64,000 bases of DNA from an uncultured Lachnospiraceae bacterium (GTDB lineage: Bacteria; Bacillota; Clostridia; Lachnospirales; Lachnospiraceae). Location of the stretch: NCBI GenBank assembly GCA_934320895.1, contig CAKRFY010000001.1:1-64000 (forward strand). The letters run 5' to 3'. The notes under the pieces are model-generated. The model did not search any database. It had not been told where the DNA came from and was given only the letters and a program-made list of their open reading frames with translations. Each line of letters begins with the position of its first letter. Position 1 is the stretch's first letter. Below are positions 37,073-45,751 of the stretch, piece by piece. The position numbers and the translations under genes are program-made.

Positions 37073-37449
37073 AACCTGCCTCCATCAATCAATTATTTAG
37101 AGCCGAAAATCAATGATACACCACACCAGTCTCTTCTCCCGTGTACCACAGCACTATGATATAAATATATGATATATTTTTTGGATTATGACTTAATCTT
37201 CTTTTACAGCCAAAATACCCATAGCAAAACTGATTACAAAAGCAGTTTTGACACCTAAATTTCAAAATGATATACTTTATCACATATTATTGTCCGGAGT
37301 TACAAATATCTGTACAAAAGCACACAAAATACAGATATTTCAGGTACCTTTCAAAGTCTGTAAAATAAAACTACACTATAATACCTGCCTGTACTCCCCA
37401 CAATTTTCTTAAAATATAAATGTGTGTGCAGAAACGAGGATTAATTATT
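37073..37449. other. mrp upstream region
   Basis: A gene-free 377 bases. It holds a promoter-like pair TTGACA (37248-37253) and TATACT (37271-37276), 17 apart, on the plus strand. The -35 overlaps an inverted repeat CAAAACTG/CAGTTTTG (37225-37250). A leader hairpin AAATATCTGT/ACAGATATTT lies at 37304-37340. Confidence 0.55.
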
Positions 37450-38280
37450 ATGAGTGAAAATTGTAATCATGATTGTTCAAGCTGTGGCGAAGCATGTGCA
37501 AGCCGCGACCCAAAGAGTTTTATAGAAAAACCAAATCCAAAGAGTTCTATCAAAAAAGTTATAGGCGTTATAAGTGGAAAAGGCGGCGTTGGTAAATCTA
37601 TGATATCTTCAATGCTTGCCGCTAACTTTCAGAAAAAAGGATATCATACAGCTGTTCTTGACGCTGATATTACCGGTCCTTCCATTCCAAAGGCATTTGG
37701 TATCACAGAAAGAGCCAGAGGTGACGAAAGTGGCATCTACCCTGTTTATTCAAAAACAGGTATCCAGACAATGTCCGTAAACCTTTTGCTCGACGATGCT
37801 ACAGACCCTGTCATATGGCGTGGTCCTGTTATTGCCGGCACAGTAAAACAGTTCTGGCAGGATGTTATCTGGACAGATGTTGACTATATGTTCGTTGATA
37901 TGCCTCCTGGAACAGGTGATGTAGCACTTACAGTATTCCAGTCAATTCCTGTTGACGGAATCGTAATCGTAACATCACCACAGGAACTTGTTTCAATGAT
38001 AGTTGCAAAAGCAGTAAAAATGGCACAGATGATGAATGTACCTATAATCGGCATTATCGAAAATATGAGCTATGTAGAATGTCCTGACTGTGGAAAGCAT
38101 ATAGAGGTATTTGGAAAAAGTCATCTTGCAGAAGTTGCTGCCGTATACAAACTTCCTGTACTCGGTCAGATACCAATGACTCCTGCAATAGCTGCCGCAA
38201 GTGATGCCGGTGATGTTGAAAGTCTTGATGTAAACTGGTTCGATGAGGCAATAGAAGCTATCGTAAATGCAACAAAATAA
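37450..38280 (+). CDS. Mrp/NBP35-family P-loop ATPase (Fe-S carrier)
   Basis: A 276-residue iron-sulfur cluster carrier of the Mrp/ApbC/NBP35 type. The N terminus carries CNHDCSSCGEAC, an extra Cys cluster as in NBP35-like members. The deviant Walker A is SGKGGVGKSM near residue 43, Walker B-like VDMPPGTGDVAL near 148, and the C-terminal bridging cluster ligands are CPDCGK near 208. It delivers Fe-S clusters to client proteins. The ATG at 37450 follows CGAGGATTAATTATT; an ATG at 37420 lies inside the GTGTGCAGAAACGAGGATT element and was rejected. Confidence 0.9.
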   Translation: MSENCNHDCSSCGEACASRDPKSFIEKPNPKSSIKKVIGVISGKGGVGKSMISSMLAANFQKKGYHTAVLDADITGPSIPKAFGITERARGDESGIYPVYSKTGIQTMSVNLLLDDATDPVIWRGPVIAGTVKQFWQDVIWTDVDYMFVDMPPGTGDVALTVFQSIPVDGIVIVTSPQELVSMIVAKAVKMAQMMNVPIIGIIENMSYVECPDCGKHIEVFGKSHLAEVAAVYKLPVLGQIPMTPAIAAASDAGDVESLDVNWFDEAIEAIVNATK

Positions 38281-38315
38281 ATTTTATACTAAAAGTTGAT
38301 ATTTTTAGCAAAAGA

Positions 38316-38360
38316 GGACAAAAATAATCTTATGTAAATCAGTTATTTTTGTCCCTTTTT
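38316..38360 (+). terminator. mrp terminator
   Basis: GGACAAAAATAA pairs with TTATTTTTGTCC (38316-38354), followed by CTTTTT. Confidence 0.8.
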
Positions 38361-38390
38361 GATAAACTGTATTCTTCTTAGTACTATCTT

Positions 38391-39281
38391 TTAATCCTGT
38401 GTAAGTAAATTAATTCCCCCAACTGCAATCTCTATAGAAAGTTTTGCCGTCTTAACCGCATCCTCAAGAGTTTCCGCTGCCGCAAGAAATCCATTCGGAT
38501 GACAAAATCTAAGTGTTTTTATACCGCTTATCTTTCTAAGCTCATCAGCTTCTTTTCCACACCATGATTCAGGAAAATCACATATCAGAGTATTATCCTC
38601 AGTGCTTACCGGAACCCCCTGAATACTGTAACCACCTCTGTTTGACGGATACACAACATACTTGTAACCACTGTCGATAACAACACTCTTCCACGGTACA
38701 AACTTTGACAACACAAGAACCTCACCGTCACTTTTTTCCATATCAGCCTTTACAATCTCAGCAGCCCTTACAATACCTGCTACTGAATTAAAATGATTTA
38801 CAAGAATAATTTTTGCAAACTCTACAGCTTTATTAAAGCAACCGTCATAGTCCTGCTCTGAGTCCCATCCTGGATTAAATTCTGAGATGATTTTAGCAAG
38901 ATCATTTGGACAACCTGTATTATCAGATTCATCAAGTGGCTGTATAAATTTTTCATCAAATCTAACCGTCTCTTCCTCACCGACACACTGTACTCCAAAC
39001 TCTCTCCACAAAAGCCCAAAAGCCGCATAAGGACAGCCATTTTCTCTGTATTCCTTATCTTCCTGATGATGGTCAAATTTTCCTCTTCCTATATCAAAAA
39101 CAATCCCATCAAAATCTTTTGGCACTTCAAAACCTCTTATAATTTCAATATCAGGTTTTATCATTTTAAGAAACGCTGTTGAAAAAACATCATCTGAATG
39201 AAATTTTGCACCATGAGTAAAAGCACATGAAGGAAGTTCGACTTTTCCCTCAAATATTTTTTCGTCTACACCAAAACTCAT
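38391..39281 (-). CDS. MYG1 family protein (DHH-like predicted phosphoesterase)
   Basis: A 296-residue member of the MYG1/UPF0160 family. Metal-site motifs are visible: THGAKFHSDDVFSTAFL near residue 23 (His and DD) and DIGRGKFDHHQED near 68 (DHH). The C-terminal PENGFLAA-like part here reads CHPNGFLAAAETLEDAV. MYG1 is an exonuclease in eukaryotes; the bacterial role is unsettled. GGAGG precedes the ATG. It is downstream of icd but separated by a terminator. Confidence 0.82.
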   Translation of the reverse strand: MSFGVDEKIFEGKVELPSCAFTHGAKFHSDDVFSTAFLKMIKPDIEIIRGFEVPKDFDGIVFDIGRGKFDHHQEDKEYRENGCPYAAFGLLWREFGVQCVGEEETVRFDEKFIQPLDESDNTGCPNDLAKIISEFNPGWDSEQDYDGCFNKAVEFAKIILVNHFNSVAGIVRAAEIVKADMEKSDGEVLVLSKFVPWKSVVIDSGYKYVVYPSNRGGYSIQGVPVSTEDNTLICDFPESWCGKEADELRKISGIKTLRFCHPNGFLAAAETLEDAVKTAKLSIEIAVGGINLLTQD

Positions 39282-39308
39282 AAAAACCCTCCTTTTCTTT
39301 TAAAAACA

Positions 39309-39342
39309 GGCACCCGCCAAAATTAAAAACTTCACGGGTGCC
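39309..39342 (-). terminator. icd terminator
   Basis: GGCACCCG/CGGGTGCC arms (39309-39342), followed on the minus strand by TGTTTTT. It lies about 100 bases after the icd stop. Confidence 0.8.
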
Positions 39343-39403
39343 ATTTACATTTCAAGACCATAGTCTTTATAAATAAGTATCTTATGTTTACGCAAGGTTA
39401 CTG

Positions 39404-39419
39404 TACACATTTTATGTGT
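39404..39419. promoter_or_regulatory. Palindrome after icd related to the icd promoter palindrome
   Basis: ACACATTTTATGTGT is a near-perfect dyad. With its following CAG it repeats the ATGTGTCAG half-site of the larger palindrome at 40681-40706 on the other side of icd. Confidence 0.5.
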
Positions 39420-39441
39420 CAGGTTTGCGTCTATATATTAA

Positions 39442-40653
39442 TTATGCAAGTTCTTTATCAAGATTTTCTTTAATTGCCTTGATAAAGTCCTGGCTGTTTA
39501 ATACTGTCACATCTTCAAGTGTTGTGATAAGAGCAAGGTCTTTAGTCATCTTTCCTGACTCGATAGTTCCAAGCGTTGCTTTCTCAAGCTTATCTGCAAA
39601 TGTCATAAGTTCAGGAATATTGTCAAGCTCACCTCTCTTACGAAGTGCTCCTGTCCATGCAAATATTGTAGCTACTGAATTTGTAGATGTTTCCTCACCT
39701 TTAAGATGCTTGTAATAATGTCTCTGAACAGTTCCATGAGCAGCCTCATACTCATATACTCCTGTAGGTGACACAAGTACTGATGTCATCATAGCGAGCG
39801 AACCACACGCTGATGATACCATATCACTCATAACATCACCATCATAATTCTTACATGCCCAGATAAATCCACCTTTTGCTTTCATAACACGTGCAACAGC
39901 ATCGTCAATAAGCGTATAGAAATATTCTATGCCTGCTGCCTCAAATTTATCCTTATACTCAGCTTCATAAAGATCATTGAAAATATCCTTGAAGTTGTGA
40001 TCATAAATCTTTGAAATAGTATCTTTCGTTGCAAACCACAAATCCTGTTTTGTATCAAGTGCATAATTGAAACATGCTTTTGCAAAACTTGTGATTGATT
40101 TATCTGTATTATGAATTCCCTGAATGATTCCAGGTCCTGTAAATTCCTGAATAGTCTTGCGGATTTCTTTTCCATCTTCACCTGTAAATACAAGCTCTGC
40201 TTTTCCAGGTCCCGGAACTTTAATCTCTGTATTCTTATAAACATCACCATATGCATGTCTTGCAAGTGTGATAGGTTTCTCCCAGTTCTTTACACAAGGG
40301 GTAATTCCTTTAACCTGAATAGGTGCACGGAATACCGTTCCATCAAGAGAGGCTCTGATAGTGCCATTTGGTGACTTCCACATCTCCTTAAGATCATATT
40401 CTGTCATTCTGGCAGCATTTGGTGTGATAGTTGCACATTTAACTGCAACTCCATACTTCTTTGTAGCCTCAGCAGAATCTATAGTAACCTGATCGTTAGT
40501 CTCATTACGATGCTCAAGACCAAGATCATAATATTCTGTCTTTAAATCTATATATGGAAGTAAAAGTTCATCTTTGATAATCTTCCAAAGTATGCGTGTC
40601 ATCTCATCCCCATCCATCTCTACAAGTGGAGTTGTCATTTTAATTTTGTCCAT
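39442..40653 (-). CDS. icd: NADP-dependent isocitrate dehydrogenase
   Basis: A 403-residue eukaryotic-type (IDP/type II) isocitrate dehydrogenase, which oxidises isocitrate to 2-oxoglutarate. Seen are [11 protein letters not shown] near the start, the substrate loop [17 protein letters not shown] near 94-110, [15 protein letters not shown] [14 protein letters not shown], the KDTISKIYD segment, metal-binding [28 protein letters not shown] near 270, and [13 protein letters not shown]...[16 protein letters not shown] lies before two adjacent ATGs (40656 and 40653). In fermenting Clostridia it serves glutamate synthesis. Confidence 0.95.
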   Translation of the reverse strand: MDKIKMTTPLVEMDGDEMTRILWKIIKDELLLPYIDLKTEYYDLGLEHRNETNDQVTIDSAEATKKYGVAVKCATITPNAARMTEYDLKEMWKSPNGTIRASLDGTVFRAPIQVKGITPCVKNWEKPITLARHAYGDVYKNTEIKVPGPGKAELVFTGEDGKEIRKTIQEFTGPGIIQGIHNTDKSITSFAKACFNYALDTKQDLWFATKDTISKIYDHNFKDIFNDLYEAEYKDKFEAAGIEYFYTLIDDAVARVMKAKGGFIWACKNYDGDVMSDMVSSACGSLAMMTSVLVSPTGVYEYEAAHGTVQRHYYKHLKGEETSTNSVATIFAWTGALRKRGELDNIPELMTFADKLEKATLGTIESGKMTKDLALITTLEDVTVLNSQDFIKAIKENLDKELA

Positions 40654-40680
40654 CATTAGCCCTCCGATTATGTAATTTCT

Positions 40681-40706
40681 ATCTGACACATTTGAATGTG
40701 TCAGAT
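40681..40706. promoter_or_regulatory. 26-bp palindromic operator over the icd transcript start
   Basis: ATCTGACACATT and AATGTGTCAGAT are perfect 12-base arms with two bases between them. The palindrome starts 3 bases past the predicted -10 box of icd and covers the likely +1. A two-base centre argues for a protein operator rather than an RNA hairpin. Confidence 0.6.
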
Positions 40707-40708
40707 AA

Positions 40709-40737
40709 ATTGTAACACACTTTCTTAAATTTGTGAA
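40709..40737 (-). promoter_or_regulatory. icd promoter
   Basis: TTCACA (40732-40737) and TACAAT (40709-40714) on the minus strand are 17 bases apart. Confidence 0.55.
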
Positions 40738-40754
40738 GTATCAGGGTTTACTTG

Positions 40755-40845
40755 TTGACTTTTCACAAAACTGCATATACATTTTTGTTATATTCCACGA
40801 TATTTTAAATATTACATTGACTTTTCACGCAATGACGTTTACGAT
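40755..40845 (+). promoter_or_regulatory. Duplicated promoters upstream of the BIG2 gene
   Basis: TTGACTTTTCAC occurs at 40755 and again at 40817. Each serves as a -35 box with a -10 like hexamer 17 bases on (TACATT at 40778, TACGAT at 40840). The 12-base identity suggests a duplicated promoter or a regulator site. Confidence 0.4.
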
Positions 40846-40879
40846 ACATCTATCGCAGCCTTCCGGTAAGGAGGGTATT

Positions 40880-41878
40880 ATGAATAAAAAAATCCTAACT
40901 ATATTAACTGTAGCAGCTATATTACTTTCATGTGTGCCATGCACCACAAAAGTAACTGCTTCTTCTAACTATCCAATCATCATACTTTCATGTTATAACA
41001 AAAATATGAAAATCGGCGATTCATTTTATCTTGTTGCCTTCTCTTCAAACGGAGGTATCCCAACCTTTAAAAGTACAAATAGTAAGATTGCAGCAGTCAC
41101 ATCATTAGGTGAAGTAACAGCAAGATCACCGGGAACATGCAAAATAAATGTAAAAGATAAACGCACCGAAATAAGCTGTAAAGTTACAGTTTCTAAAACA
41201 AAGATAGTTTTATCTCAAAAATCAGTTTCTATAGAACATAATGAAACGTTAAAATTAAATGTTACAACATCAACTAAAGGAGAAATAATTTTCAAAAGTA
41301 ATAAATCAAGCGTTGCAACTGTTGATGAAAATGGTACTATAACCGGAAACAAACCAGGAGATGCAATAATAACCGTCAAAGCAGATACATCAACAGCACA
41401 ATGCAAAGTAAAGGTCAAAAGTCCTGTCATAAAATTAAACCATTCTTCTTTAACTATGTATAAGGGACAATCTAAAACAATAACTGCTGATGTATCATCA
41501 GGAATACCACCTATATGGAAAACAAACAGATCAAGCGTTGCCACAATCGATGAAAATGGCTGTGTTACTGCTGTCAAACACGGAACAGCAATTATAAGTG
41601 CTACTGTAGACGGCATCAAAAAAATCTGTGAAGTAACAGTAAAACCACCTGTCATAAAATTAAACAAAACATCAGTCACATTAAAAACTGGTGAAAAAAT
41701 CACTCTGGAAGCTACTGTATCATCCGGCAACACTCCAAAATGGATTTCTAAAAAAACGTCCGTTGCCACAGTTGATCAAAAAGGTGCCATAAAAGCAAAG
41801 AAAGCCGGAGAAGCCATCATAACCGTATCAGAAGATGGAACTCAGGCAATCTGTATAGTCACTGTCACTCCAAAATAA
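40880..41878 (+). CDS. Secreted protein with four BIG2 (Ig-like) repeats
   Basis: A 332-residue exported protein. A signal peptide covers about the first 26 residues (MNKKILTILTVAAILLSCVPC). Four tandem BIG2 domains of about 75-80 residues follow, each with the pattern SxKxSVATVDENGxIT, then GxAIITV and a C-terminal CxVTV strand. No transmembrane anchor, LPXTG or catalytic domain follows, so it consists only of Ig-like modules. The Cys near residue 19 is not in a clear lipobox. AAGGAGGG is six bases before the ATG at 40880. It may be a surface adhesin piece or cell-wall-associated protein. Confidence 0.85.
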   Translation: MNKKILTILTVAAILLSCVPCTTKVTASSNYPIIILSCYNKNMKIGDSFYLVAFSSNGGIPTFKSTNSKIAAVTSLGEVTARSPGTCKINVKDKRTEISCKVTVSKTKIVLSQKSVSIEHNETLKLNVTTSTKGEIIFKSNKSSVATVDENGTITGNKPGDAIITVKADTSTAQCKVKVKSPVIKLNHSSLTMYKGQSKTITADVSSGIPPIWKTNRSSVATIDENGCVTAVKHGTAIISATVDGIKKICEVTVKPPVIKLNKTSVTLKTGEKITLEATVSSGNTPKWISKKTSVATVDQKGAIKAKKAGEAIITVSEDGTQAICIVTVTPK

Positions 41879-41888
41879 ACACTTAATT

Positions 41889-43217
41889 TTACATCAGGAA
41901 GGCTGCGATATTCTTTCTGTCAATTTTTCCAGTATCTTTATTATGAGGCATTTCTTTAATAAGAACTATCCTTCTTGGCATCTCAAAATGCGCTAATTTT
42001 TTTCTTATCTGTACATATATTTCCTGCTCAAATTCTGCCTTTTTATTTTCATTTGTAAAAATTTTATCCTTTATACTATCCTTAACTGAAACATATGCAA
42101 TAAGTATATCTTTGTCTTTTCCCATAACAACTGCCGCCTCACTGACCTCATCTTTTTCACATATTGCCGCCTCTATTTTGGCCTTCGAAACTTTTCTTCC
42201 TCTTACTCCAACTATATCATCAGAGCGTCCTTCAAAATAAAGATTTCCATCCTCATCAAAATACCCCTTGTCTTTAAGTGAAAACGGACACTTAACCCCA
42301 TAAACATGAAAATCATTTGTAACATATATCTCACCATCTTTAACACTTATATCAACTTTAGGAAACGGCTTACCAATAAGATTTCTCTTTGTATTCATAT
42401 CCTTATCAGTCACATATGAAATATAATTTAATTCACTTGCACCATAGTATAAAATAACTTTTGTATTTGGAAATACACTCTTTAACATCTCCGCATCTTT
42501 TTTTCCAAGGCTCTGTGAACCTGACAAAATCATTTTTATATTAACATTTTTCTCTTCAAAACAATCTGGTATGCACATAAGTTTTGATGGAATAAGATAT
42601 ATAACATCCACATCCCACTGTTTTATAACCTTTTCCCACCTTTTAGGATTAAACTTATTTTCCACAATCGTGACCGCCCCCGCATAAAGCTGCGCCATAA
42701 CAAGATTTAAATTTCCGGTAAACGCAAGACTTCCCTGAACAAACATTCTGCTATTCTCATTTATCTGGAAAATTTCATTCTGAATAGGAAAGAAATCACA
42801 CCAACTTTCATATGTCCTATATAAAATCTTTGGGATTCCTGTCGTACCAGATGTCATAACAGCCATACATACCTCATCAGGCACTTCATTTATCTCTGGG
42901 AATTCAGTTATATCATGCTGCACTATCATAGGTATGATATCGTTTTTATTACATGCAAGGAACAATATAAGCTGCTCAAGAAATGACCTGCTCTTTATCA
43001 TGTATACTCTTTTTCCCGTTTTTACATCTTTTCCCATTTTTCGCCATGTACCATTATGCATTGAACCATACATTTTATCTTTATTAAGAGAAATTTCCAT
43101 TGCGGCCTCATCAACCATCTGTACAAGTTCACAATATGTATATGGTATCCCATCCTCAACAAACGCCAGTCTTTCACAGTTTTTTTCACATATCATTTCA
43201 TAATAATTCATAATCAT
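41889..43217 (-). CDS. AMP-dependent acyl-CoA synthetase/ligase (YhfT-like), biotin-linked
   Basis: A 442-residue adenylate-forming ligase, shorter than most fatty acyl-CoA synthetases. Motifs: AVMTSGTTGIPKILYRT near residue 113 (P-loop-like), YYGASELNYIS near 260, FEGRSDDIVGVRGRKVSKAKIEAAI near 330 and the catalytic lysine in KDTGKIDRKNIA at the end. It would activate a carboxylate as a thioester. The ATG overlaps the thiolase stop as ATGA. The operon shares a BirA-type operator with bioY, like Bacillus yhfU-T-S, so a pimelate- or glutarate-type substrate for biotin synthesis is inferred. Confidence 0.85.
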   Translation of the reverse strand: MIMNYYEMICEKNCERLAFVEDGIPYTYCELVQMVDEAAMEISLNKDKMYGSMHNGTWRKMGKDVKTGKRVYMIKSRSFLEQLILFLACNKNDIIPMIVQHDITEFPEINEVPDEVCMAVMTSGTTGIPKILYRTYESWCDFFPIQNEIFQINENSRMFVQGSLAFTGNLNLVMAQLYAGAVTIVENKFNPKRWEKVIKQWDVDVIYLIPSKLMCIPDCFEEKNVNIKMILSGSQSLGKKDAEMLKSVFPNTKVILYYGASELNYISYVTDKDMNTKRNLIGKPFPKVDISVKDGEIYVTNDFHVYGVKCPFSLKDKGYFDEDGNLYFEGRSDDIVGVRGRKVSKAKIEAAICEKDEVSEAAVVMGKDKDILIAYVSVKDSIKDKIFTNENKKAEFEQEIYVQIRKKLAHFEMPRRIVLIKEMPHNKDTGKIDRKNIAAFLM

Positions 43218-44365
43218 ACCCCATTTTGTACTTTATTTTTTATCAATACTGCACTTCCTACCCCACCCGCTGCTGCTACGGCACAAACGGCATATGCACC
43301 ATTCCTTTTCTCAAGTGCCTTTAATGCATGAAGTGTTATTATTCCTCCTGATGCCCCATATGGATGACCATATGCAAGTGCACCACCGAATATATTATAT
43401 TTATCTATCTCAGCAGGATATTTTTTAGCAAATAATTCATCTATCACTGCAAACGCTTCATTACACTCATATATATCTATTTCAGCAGGAGAAATATCAT
43501 TTTTTCTTAAAAGTCTGTCAATGGCCGCTATGCATGACTTTGGGCTTTGTTCCGGATTGCTTCCTATCTCCACAATATCAACAAACTCTCCTATCGGAGT
43601 AAGCAAATTTTCTCTTAAATATCTGTCTGAACATAATATAAGAAATGCTGCACCATCATTTGTAAGACAAGCATTACCCGCCGTAATAACTTTGCCACCT
43701 TTCAATACAGCTGGCAAACGATTTAAAAGTCTATCGCTCATCCTTTCCCTTATTCCCTCATCTTCACTGCATCCTTTAATAATCTCTACAGTTATATCAT
43801 CAAGAACTCCATTATCTCTCGCTTCTCTCGCCAGCCTGTGACTTCTTAGAACCCATTTATTAAGTTCTTCCCTTGTAATCCCTTCAGAAATTGCCGTCCT
43901 CTCTGCTCCCTCAAGCATAGCCTCCTGCCTGTGTTCATCAGGAACAAATTTTGCAACCTTATACCATTTATCACCATATTTGTCATAATCTGGATGATTT
44001 TTATTGTATGCTCTTTTAGGTGCTGTGGAACTGCTTTCAAAACCACCTGCGATTATTATATCAGCCTGCCCTGAATCAATCTTTGCTGCTGCAACAGCAA
44101 TACTTTCCAAGGCCGAACCACATTGAAGATCAATCGTAAATGCAGGTGTTTCAACACCAAAAACAGATGATAATGTCATAACTCTCGCTACATTTCCTCC
44201 AGCAGCAACACCATTTCCCGCTATAATACAATCCACCTGTTTTATACCTGTTTTGTCTGCCAGTGCATCAATCACCCTTGCACCTATTTCTTCTGCCGGC
44301 ACATGACGATACATACTATTTTCTATTCCTATATAACTCCTTAATCCATCCAATATATAAGCCAT
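43214..44365 (-). CDS. Thiolase (YhfS-like acetyl-CoA acyltransferase), biotin-linked
   Basis: A 383-residue thiolase. The acylated nucleophile Cys is in DLQCGSALESIAVAA near residue 83, the NEAF motif in YECNEAFAVIDELF near 305, the catalytic His in GGALAYGHPYGASGG near 335, and the second Cys position region AYAVCAVAAAGGVGSAV at the end. It could condense or cleave 3-oxoacyl-CoA. It is the middle gene of the MaoC-thiolase-ligase operon, 26 bases after the first gene. A condensing role giving a C7 dicarboxylate skeleton is possible but unproven. Confidence 0.87.
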   Translation of the reverse strand: MAYILDGLRSYIGIENSMYRHVPAEEIGARVIDALADKTGIKQVDCIIAGNGVAAGGNVARVMTLSSVFGVETPAFTIDLQCGSALESIAVAAAKIDSGQADIIIAGGFESSSTAPKRAYNKNHPDYDKYGDKWYKVAKFVPDEHRQEAMLEGAERTAISEGITREELNKWVLRSHRLAREARDNGVLDDITVEIIKGCSEDEGIRERMSDRLLNRLPAVLKGGKVITAGNACLTNDGAAFLILCSDRYLRENLLTPIGEFVDIVEIGSNPEQSPKSCIAAIDRLLRKNDISPAEIDIYECNEAFAVIDELFAKKYPAEIDKYNIFGGALAYGHPYGASGGIITLHALKALEKRNGAYAVCAVAAAGGVGSAVLIKNKVQNGV

Positions 44366-44391
44366 AACAAGCCATCCTTTTTATTCTGCTT

Positions 44392-45015
44392 TTATAATAA
44401 ATATAATTCAAACACTTTCACAGCTTTTACATAACTGCCATCAATATAATGCCACACCCATGCTTCAAAATTTTTTTCACCCTTATAGATTTCAATCTTT
44501 TCTCCTTCAAAAACAGGCTGGATATATTTAATATCACATGACATTATATTTTCCTTTTCCAATAAATGTTCGAGCATCAAAAATCCTGGTACAACTGCAT
44601 TTTTCGTGCTGTGAATAGGATTTTCATCCCCAACCTCCTGCACAAAATCCAATATATCACTCTTTTCAAATACAACAGAATCATAAAAAAACATATTTCC
44701 ACGACAAAGGTACTCATCAAATTCTTTCTCGATAATTCCGGAATCATGAATAGATATCGAGTTAAAGCCATCCTTATTTTTACTGGTTATCCTGATAAGA
44801 TGAACCTCAAGAGTTATCTTATCATCCCCAGTTATGAGCACTGCATAATTTTTTCTCTGCTTCTTTATATCTGCACTTAAAGTACTATGCTTTTCATACT
44901 CATCCATCTCACAACTATTATTTTCAATTTTTAACCGCACTTTTGCTATCACCCAATTTGCAAATCCCCCAACTTCTGACAAAGATGCAAAATATCTTCT
45001 AAATCTTTTATCCAC
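44392..45015 (-). CDS. MaoC-like hotdog-fold hydratase/dehydratase, biotin-linked
   Basis: A 207-residue hotdog protein. The C-terminal half has the hydratase-2 motif GDENPIHSTKNAVVPGFLMLEHLL near residues 130-155, with the catalytic Asp and His of the (R)-specific enoyl hydratase family intact. The N-terminal half (about 1-110) contains weaker hotdog-like strands (VLITGDDKITLEVHLIRIT). It starts with GTG behind AGGGAGTACT. It is first in the operon, with its promoter's -35 inside the shared operator at 45092-45122. It likely acts on the 3-hydroxyacyl or enoyl thioester from the thiolase step. Confidence 0.72.
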   Translation of the reverse strand: MDKRFRRYFASLSEVGGFANWVIAKVRLKIENNSCEMDEYEKHSTLSADIKKQRKNYAVLITGDDKITLEVHLIRITSKNKDGFNSISIHDSGIIEKEFDEYLCRGNMFFYDSVVFEKSDILDFVQEVGDENPIHSTKNAVVPGFLMLEHLLEKENIMSCDIKYIQPVFEGEKIEIYKGEKNFEAWVWHYIDGSYVKAVKVFELYLL

Positions 45016-45069
45016 AGTACTCCCTCATTTCTTTATATCAGATTAAGTATTTCGAATTCCCACTATAAT

Positions 45070-45098
45070 AGTATATATTTCTTCCATTTTTATGTCAA
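45070..45098 (-). promoter_or_regulatory. Promoter of the MaoC-thiolase-ligase operon
   Basis: TTGACA (45093-45098) and TATACT (45070-45075) on the minus strand, exactly 17 apart. The -35 lies within the left half-site of the BirA-type operator. Confidence 0.85.
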
Positions 45099-45122
45099 CC
45101 TTTTCAATAAATAGGTTGACAA
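45092..45122. promoter_or_regulatory. BirA-type biotin operator shared by divergent operons
   Basis: ATGTCAACC and GGTTGACAA are inverted half-sites separated by 13 bases. They match the BirA palindrome form TTGTnAACC...GGTTnACAA at all but one position. Both divergent -35 boxes lie within it. Confidence 0.8.
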
Positions 45123-45144
45123 CCTTGCTTTTTATATATATACT
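45116..45144 (+). promoter_or_regulatory. bioY promoter
   Basis: TTGACA (45116-45121) and TATACT (45139-45144), exactly 17 apart, mirror the promoter on the other strand. The -35 is inside the right half-site of the operator. Confidence 0.85.
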
Positions 45145-45190
45145 TTCACTTGCAGTTAAAAATTATAATTGTAAAAAATGGAGGAAAACA

Positions 45191-45751
45191 ATGAATAATT
45201 CTATTACAAAAACAAAAAATGTATTTGCAACACAAAATCTCGTACTCATGGCTCTTTTTGCTGCGGTACTCTGTGTATCAGCCTATATAAGTATACCACT
45301 TCCAAACGGATCACACATTACTGCACTAAACTTTGTCGTAACACTTATTGGACTTGTTTTCACAATTGAACAGTCATTTCTTATCTCACTTGTCTGGCTT
45401 CTTCTCGGTGCTGTAGGTGTTCCTGTATTTATCGGAGGTCAGGGCGGCATTGGATATCTGTTCGGTCAGTACGGAGGTTATTCTTTCGCATTTGTTATTA
45501 TCGCAATTCTCCTTCCGGTATTTTGTAAACGTGAATATAACAGAATTTCGTTTACAATAGCAGCCATTATATCAGCTATATTTGTTGATGTTTTCGGTTC
45601 TATATGGATAATGATTATCGGAGGAATAAATTTAAAAGCGGCATTTATCGCTGGCTTTTTACCATTTATCGCACTTGATACAGTAAAAGCCATTGTTGCC
45701 GCCCAGATTGCGCCTGCTTTCAGACGTATATTAAATAACGCAATAAACTAA
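45191..45751 (+). CDS. bioY: Biotin transporter BioY (ECF S component)
   Basis: A 186-residue integral membrane S component with six hydrophobic segments. Family marks are [26 protein letters not shown] near residues 25-50, [33 protein letters not shown] near 80-110, and the C-terminal [24 protein letters not shown]. It binds biotin and works with shared ECF T and A components encoded elsewhere. GGAGG precedes the ATG at 45191; a longer frame starting at 45092 would translate the operator. Its stop overlaps the convergent ispF by four bases. Confidence 0.94.
   Translation: MNNSITKTKNVFATQNLVLMALFAAVLCVSAYISIPLPNGSHITALNFVVTLIGLVFTIEQSFLISLVWLLLGAVGVPVFIGGQGGIGYLFGQYGGYSFAFVIIAILLPVFCKREYNRISFTIAAIISAIFVDVFGSIWIMIIGGINLKAAFIAGFLPFIALDTVKAIVAAQIAPAFRRILNNAIN

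Noticed and set aside
45092..45190. Upstream extension of bioY
   Set aside because: It would translate the operator and promoter; GGAGG lies just before the ATG at 45191.
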